A program made the position numbers and the translations under genes. From Emmonsiellopsis sp. PD_33 (taxonomy: Eukaryota > Ascomycota > Eurotiomycetes > Onygenales > Ajellomycetaceae), in contig JANTQF010000152.1 of the NCBI GenBank assembly GCA_032988165.1, positions 1 to 64,000 of the forward strand: a stretch of DNA of 64,000 bases, read 5' to 3'. Of this stretch, positions 58,678-64,000 are shown piece after piece. Each line of letters starts with the position of its first letter. Position 1 is the stretch's first letter. The notes below the pieces were generated by a model. It did not search any database. It was not told the origin of the DNA and saw only the letters and a list, made by a program, of their open reading frames with translations.

Positions 58678-61600
58678 GTGTCCATTGGCTATATCAAGTT
58701 TTCTATTGGTATTAGAAAAGGTTGGATCAAAGCTATATTCAACAGAGGGGCAGAGATCAACTGCATGGTGAAGAGCACTGCCTTGAGTCTCAGCCTAATC
58801 ATTCAGAAAGATGCTCTCAAGCCAATCCTTAGCACTGGTGGTCAGCACAGTGACATCATTAGAATCTATAAGGATGTCCCAGTTCATGTTGGATCTGTAT
58901 CTATACCTCAAACCTTCTTCATTCTAGAGCACAATTCCCATGAGTGCATTCTAGGCTGTCCCTATGAAAACATGACTCAGTTAGTACAATAAACAGATAA
59001 TGTGGGCAGCATCACCATCATGGTTTTCAACCCAGATGATGAGACCAACCAGATGTCTTTCCTCAGCTATTCTCCAGGAGACTATAGTGACAGACAGCTG
59101 GATGATCTTCATGGCAAGCATCAGTCTTTAAACTAGAAGTGCTGAGCCCAACTGATCTTTATGATGGTGATGGTGAGTGAAGAGATGAAGTCAGAGTCAG
59201 TAGCATCAGTGTGGTGGATGGCAGGGTAGAAATTCTGCCATGCAAGAGTGGTGAGAGGGAATCCAGCCAATCACAATTTCCTGGCCCAGGGCCAACAAAT
59301 ACCTCCAGCCAATCAGAGGTTGCCATTTAATTGCCCCAGAAATCTCTGCCATGCATTCCTACCATTCTACAACAGTGCTTTCAATCATTCTTGCATGCTA
59401 TGTTTTCTTTCTTGCAGCACCCTGTCTCTGAAATTTATCAAGTTTGTGGCATTTAACTGCATGACCTTCCTCTCTATGATTCCACTGAGCCTTCTTCTCA
59501 ATCTTGTCACCCAATTGTCACCACACTGTACAAGCAAAAAGTGGATAAGATTCAGCCTCTCAATACACCAGTGACAGATGGAGGAACACCTGGTGGGACA
59601 GATCAATGGAGAGAGATTTGTCAGAAATGATATTAAGACAACATTAAACCTGCAAAGGATCTGCCTTTGCCTTACAATCATCTAATCATGCCTCATTTCT
59701 TGGATTGCCTGCACAGCTCTCACCTCATACCTGACAGAATAGAAAAGCTTCAAATTGGATTGATCTTGATACTCCAGGAGCATGAGCTGCTGATCAAAAT
59801 CCTGCTTAGACAGGAGAAGGTGTTGGCATGGAGCTTCAGTGATTGTGGAAAACTGGCTGAAGAGGTCTCTTTACTGATCAAGATTCATGCTGTTGAGCAT
59901 GAAGTGTGGTAGGCCCCTGAGTTTTCTGTTCCTCAAAAGTTGCTGCTGATGGTCATAGAAATACTTCACAAGTGAGTTGACTCTGGTGTTTTCAAATATT
60001 ACCATGGTCCATATTGGAATAAATGGTTCCTCATCAAGAAGAAGGAGTCTGGGAAATACTGAATCATCAATGCCTGCATGGATATGAATGCTGTTACAGT
60101 TCAGGATGCCTATATCCCTTCCAGTGCTGATACTTTTGCAGAAGATTTTGCTGGGCAAGTCATCACCAGCATGATGGATTTCTTTTCTGAATACAACCAG
60201 ATCACTTTGCATGAGAATAGCCACAACATGACTACCTTCCAAACTCTAATCAGCCTTCTTTGCCAGATAACATTGCCACAGGGTGCCATAAATTCTATTA
60301 CTACCTTCTGCTGAGTCATGGCTCACATTCTCTGTTTGAACATTCCCCACCAGGCAGATAATTTCATGGATGATGTTGATGTGAAGGGTCTGTGATCTTA
60401 ATACAACAATAAAGAGGTCATGCTAGGAATTTACTGGTTTGTTTTGAAGCATCTTCAAAACCTGAATCAGACCCTGGTCAGCATTGAGCTTTTGAACACA
60501 TGCATCTAGGTTGCAAAATCTGAGTTCAGCTGCTCCAGCATGGTTCTTGTTGGATATGTTGTTGATGCTGATGAGTGCCACCCTGAGGCCATCAAAATTG
60601 TCAAAATCATTGAGTGGCCTGAACTGACTGAGATCACTGGGGCTCATGCCTTCATCAGTGTTTGTGTGTATTATTGCATCTGGATTCTGAACTTTGCCCT
60701 CATTTCCAACCTGATCTATTTGCTGTTCAAGAAAAATGCCTTTTTCATCTAGGGATCCAAGCAATCAAATGCCATGTCAGTTCTGAAGACAGCAATGATG
60801 ACTGCTCCTACTCTGCACTGCATTGATTATTCCAATGATGCTGGGGATATCATGATTGCAACTAATGCCAGCAAGTATAGCTGGGGAGGAATGCTGAGTC
60901 AGTGAGATGTTGGGAACAGAAAGCTTCATCCCTGTTAGTATGAAAGTGGGATTTAGAGCCCAGTAGAAGTGAAGTATGATGCAGGAAAGTGAGAGTGCCA
61001 AGCTGTCCTCAAAATATTAAAGAAATGCTGATATTACCTGTATGATGTTCACTTCATTCTTGAAACTGATGCAAAAACCTTGGTCACTCAGCTCAACTGA
61101 ATGGCCACTGATCTTTCTGGCACTCTGGTAACCAACTAGCTCACCTGGATTTGAATGTTTGATTTTGATGTTCATCACATTCCTGAATGGATTCATAATG
61201 CTGCCAATGGTCTTTCTTGATGACTGCCTGCTAATGGTGAGGTGCCTGAGGATCAAGATATTAATAAATTCATTGAGGTGGAGCTCAATTGTGTCAGTGT
61301 GACTTCTGCCACTATCCCTGACTTCAACATTCCTAACAATGCTGACAGTGAAGAATCCTGTGTTCTTTTACCATCCTATTCTGACTGCAGCAAATTAATT
61401 GCCAGATATCTTACCACCCTGAGGAGGCCTGCTGATATCCCTTGCAAGGTTTTCCCAAAATGGTGCAAGCATGCACTGAACTATATGGTGCATGGGCAAC
61501 ATCTGTTTCACCAGTTGGGCAAAAGGATTCCACTGAGGTGTGTGGTGGATGATCTGAATGAGCAGAAGGAAATTGTTACTTGAATGCATGATGAGTTGGG

Positions 61601-62762
61601 CCACAAAGGCTACAAGGCAACCAATCATAAGGTCTCTCAGTGATATTAGTGGGAAGGCCTGTTCACTGATGTCAAGGCATATTGCAAGAGATGCTGTGAG
61701 TGCCAGTTCTGGGAAAGTGACTACCTTGAAGAGCTGCTGTATCTGACTCACTGTAACTATCTGTGGGATAAGTGGTGTATCAATGTTGTCAAGTTTCTGA
61801 AGAACTGGGGGAAATTGTGTGTGGTTATTGCTTGGAATGACCTCACTGGCTGGGTTGAAGGTCAGCCCCTTGCACATGCTAAGGCTGAACATGTGGTGCA
61901 ATTCATTTATGAGGATATCATATACTGACACAGCTGTTTCCAAGAAATGGTTTGTGATAGTGGCCTAGAAAATCAGAAGTGAATCAGGATTCTCACCACC
62001 AAGTATCATGTCAGGCAAATAATGATTTCACCATACAATGTGAAGGTAAATGGCATGGTTGAACATAGCCACTGCCCTATTTTAGATGCACTGGCAAAGC
62101 TTGCTGCAGATGGGAGGAATTAAGTTAATCATTTCCACTCAGCACTGTGGGCAGACCATATCTCCATTCAACAATCAACAGGTGAAATGCCATTCTGTCT
62201 GTAATATGGTTATGATGCTATCCTCCCTGTTGAGCTTGAGGTTCTGACATGGCAAATGCTTCCATGGCATACCATTCACTCTTATGCTGACTTGATATAT
62301 ATATGGATTTGACAGTTGGAGAGGTGGGATGAGGATCTGGAGGAGACAGTCTTTCACCTGCAGCACACACAAGAGAAGAATCAGGATCTATTTGATGAAA
62401 CCAAGCAGTTAGTATATGATCCAGTTCAGGTGGGAGATCTTGTCCTTCTGCATGACACCAAAATAGAGATGTCCTATTCTGTCAAACTTAACTTCTGATG
62501 GTTGGGTCCATATCATGTATGAGAAATGAACCATAAGAAAGGCACTTACTGCTTTGAAGAACTGGATAGCACACCATTCCACAACACCATTGCAGGCAAC
62601 TGGATAAAGAAATTTTACCTTTATGATAATCAAATGCTGGTGGTGTTAGATAATGCAGATCCAGTGGAGGATAGCAGTGAGAAGGAAGAAGATATGGGTA
62701 GGGGAGAGAATGCTTTGCAGTCTCTGATTCCTCATGATAAAAGTTTTGCAGTTATTATCTGA
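58678..62762 (+). pseudogene. Gypsy-E pol: protease, RT, RNase H, integrase
   Basis: The protease-like segment (58,678-58,992) reads AIFNRGAEINCM in place of a D-x-GA triad and ends NSHECILGCPYE. RT (about 59,890-60,780) reads WNKWFLIKKKESGKY, DMNAVTVQDAYIPS, FFSEYNQITLHENS and FMDD at 60,363-60,374. RNase H follows with IATNASKYSWGGMLSQ. Integrase (about 61,560-62,200) reads MHDELGHKGYKATNHK, CKRCCECQFW, CDSGLENQK and ISPYNVKVNGMVEHSHCPIL. It ends near 62,762 after GTYCFEELDSTPFHNTIAG. Stops are TGA, TAG and TAA at Arg, Trp or Gln positions. It is the least-decayed pol with Gypsy-D. Confidence 0.82.
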
Positions 62763-63158
62763 CTGCTGTGTTCATTTCCTTATTCTATTCATTCTTTCTT
62801 TATTTCCTTTGTTTGGCTGTATCCACTCATCAGTTTATTTCCTTTATTAGTTGTCTCTTTATAGTTCAAATGCAGGCATGAGTAGCATATCAGGATCCAG
62901 ATGCATCTTCACATTCCTTTGCAATTTTCTTTGTTTCTTTCATTTTATGGTGGTATGCCTATCTTGTTCTCTCATTTTGCCAGCCACAGCCACCTTTTGC
63001 ATCCTGCATTTGAAAAACCATAAGAATGCACTCTGCCCTGCATTCTCCTTTACTTCTCCCTCACCATCATCACAGATATCTTAGCCTTACCTTTAAACCA
63101 ACTTACACATCTCATGACAATGCTACATCTACAATTTCCCTCACTACCTTTCTGCAAA

Positions 63159-64000
63159 ATGTTGAACCACCAAAATCTGCATGCCCTGGCCCTGAAGCCT
63201 ACTGACTCCCTTGCCTTGGTTGAACATGGGAAGAGAAAGCTGTCAACCACCAAGGAGATTTGAGATTATATCAATACCCTTGACAGGCATGCAGCTCCAC
63301 ATTACCAGGTCCAGTGTGAAATTGCTGATCTGATCATGAGCAGGCATGAAGATAGGGAGGAGGAGGTGGCTATATATTTCAAATGGATGAAGAAGGATGG
63401 GGCCTGGCAGGCAGTGGTGTCTAAGGCTGACTTCTACTACCAGACAGAGGAGATTCATTGCATGGCAGAGACAGTCAGGGTTTGCCAAAATCACACTTTG
63501 GAGGGGTATAAAACTTGTGTGGAATGCTGGGGGAAGGCCATTACTGATGAATTCTGGCCAATGCTGAAGAAGGATAAATAGTGCAGATGTGCAGTAATCC
63601 TTGCAAGGAATTGTGACTATCTATCTGCAGTGAGGAGAATCAACCAGGCAATGTGGATTTGACTGTCTCAAAATTCTGGGAGGGGCAAAAAGCTTCACAA
63701 GGAACTGATGCTTTCAGACCTTGAAAATGCCTCCAGGCCAGATTTTGTTGGGCCCCCATTGGATATGGAAGCCATCCATGCTACTGGGCTTTATGTTGGT
63801 CCTGGTGGAATTTTTGCTGCAGGTACCCCACTATCTCTTCCTGCACCTGCTGACCCTTAACCTCCAATTCCCCTATCTCTATCCTCTTGAAATCTTCAGC
63901 CTCAGCCTCCTCCAGCTTTGCCACATAATTCCTATATAACTGGCCAAATGCCTCTGCCTTCTCCTCACCCTCCTCAGGATAATTGCCACCATTCTGGATC
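63159..64000 (+). pseudogene. Third ORF of Gypsy-E, downstream of pol, sense strand
   Basis: From ATG 63,159 one frame reads MLNHQNLHALALKPTDSLAL, then, after an in-frame TGA, DYINTLDRHAAPHYQVQCEI, DREEEVAIYFKWMKKDGAWQ, HTLEGYKTCVECWGKAITDE and LSAVRRINQAMWI. A Pro-rich tail reaches the window edge. Only about five stops interrupt 280 codons. No signal peptide or membrane segment, so it is not env-like. I do not recognise the family. Confidence 0.5.

Larger units (their letters stand above)
55816..64000 (+). mobile_element. Gypsy-E, 5' LTR, gag, pol and a third ORF; runs off the right end
   Basis: Begins TGTGGTGGGGATCCACCA, where collinearity with Gypsy-B gag ends. The LTR end cannot be fixed without its partner; CCCACA near 56,304 is a candidate giving about 490 bp. 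gag, protease, RT, RNase H and integrase follow on the plus strand, then another ORF. The RT motif FMDD with VKG and the overall layout set it apart from Gypsy-A to D. One CpG (GGTCGGGTC, near 55,840) survives. Confidence 0.82.

Noticed and set aside
8221..64000. Mitochondrial DNA or rDNA as the source of AT-richness
   Set aside because: No mitochondrial genes or rRNA signatures; nuclear transposon genes with target duplications fill the tract.
63159..64000. Envelope-like gene in Gypsy-E
   Set aside because: No signal peptide, membrane span or Cys pattern expected of an envelope; the ORF is soluble and charged.
8221..64000. tRNA genes
   Set aside because: I looked for A/B-box pairs and cloverleaf arms; only an isolated B-box-like motif at about 10,350 was seen, which is not enough.

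Overview
The window is nuclear DNA from a filamentous ascomycete. The first 8.2 kb is a normal gene-dense tract. Its genes have short GT-AG introns, and the products read as UTP18, a STIMATE/YPL162C-type vacuolar membrane protein and the splicing factor SF3B6/p14, the kind of gene content seen in Eurotiomycetes. A sharp change to repeat-derived, AT-rich, CpG-depleted DNA at about 8,220 resembles the Gypsy-packed isochores described in Onygenales; that placement is an inference.

Layout 1-8,220: UTP18 (minus, three exons, with an odd 3' end at the window edge), a frame-broken retropepsin-like gene (plus), the STIMATE-like gene (minus, two exons) and SF3B6 (minus, five exons, one of 24 nt).

Layout 8,221-64,000: no intact host gene was seen. 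The whole stretch is a nest of mutated transposons. A non-LTR retrotransposon (LINE) forms the visible base. It is interrupted by (1) a very large hAT DNA transposon (9,638-24,259; 8-bp target duplication AGTAAAAG, matching terminal inverted repeats), which itself holds Gypsy-A (13,635-19,203; TSD CAGTG); (2) Gypsy-B copy 1 (25,829-33,527; 460-bp LTRs; TSD GTAAC); and (3) Gypsy-C (34,896-40,223 and onward). Gypsy-C is cut by Gypsy-B copy 2 (from 40,224). Copy 2 is cut by Gypsy-D (47,080-55,585; 174-bp LTRs) and Gypsy-E (from about 55,816 past the right end). Gypsy-A and Gypsy-B carry chromodomains, while C, D and E show none.

Every element carries transition mutations of the repeat-induced point mutation type. 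CAG, CAA and CGA codons have become stops, catalytic Asp and Gly codons have been lost by G-to-A, and CpG is almost absent across about 55 kb. The older layers also lost CpA; the two youngest elements (D, E) are less decayed, and the few surviving CpGs seen are in their LTRs.

The most unusual biology is the extra genes between the integrase and the 3' LTR. Gypsy-B has an antisense gene with an apparent intron, shared by both copies. Gypsy-D has antisense reading frames that end at a 24-bp poly(A) on the antisense strand. Gypsy-E has a third sense ORF. The hAT element carries a divergent pair of unrecognised genes in addition to its transposase.
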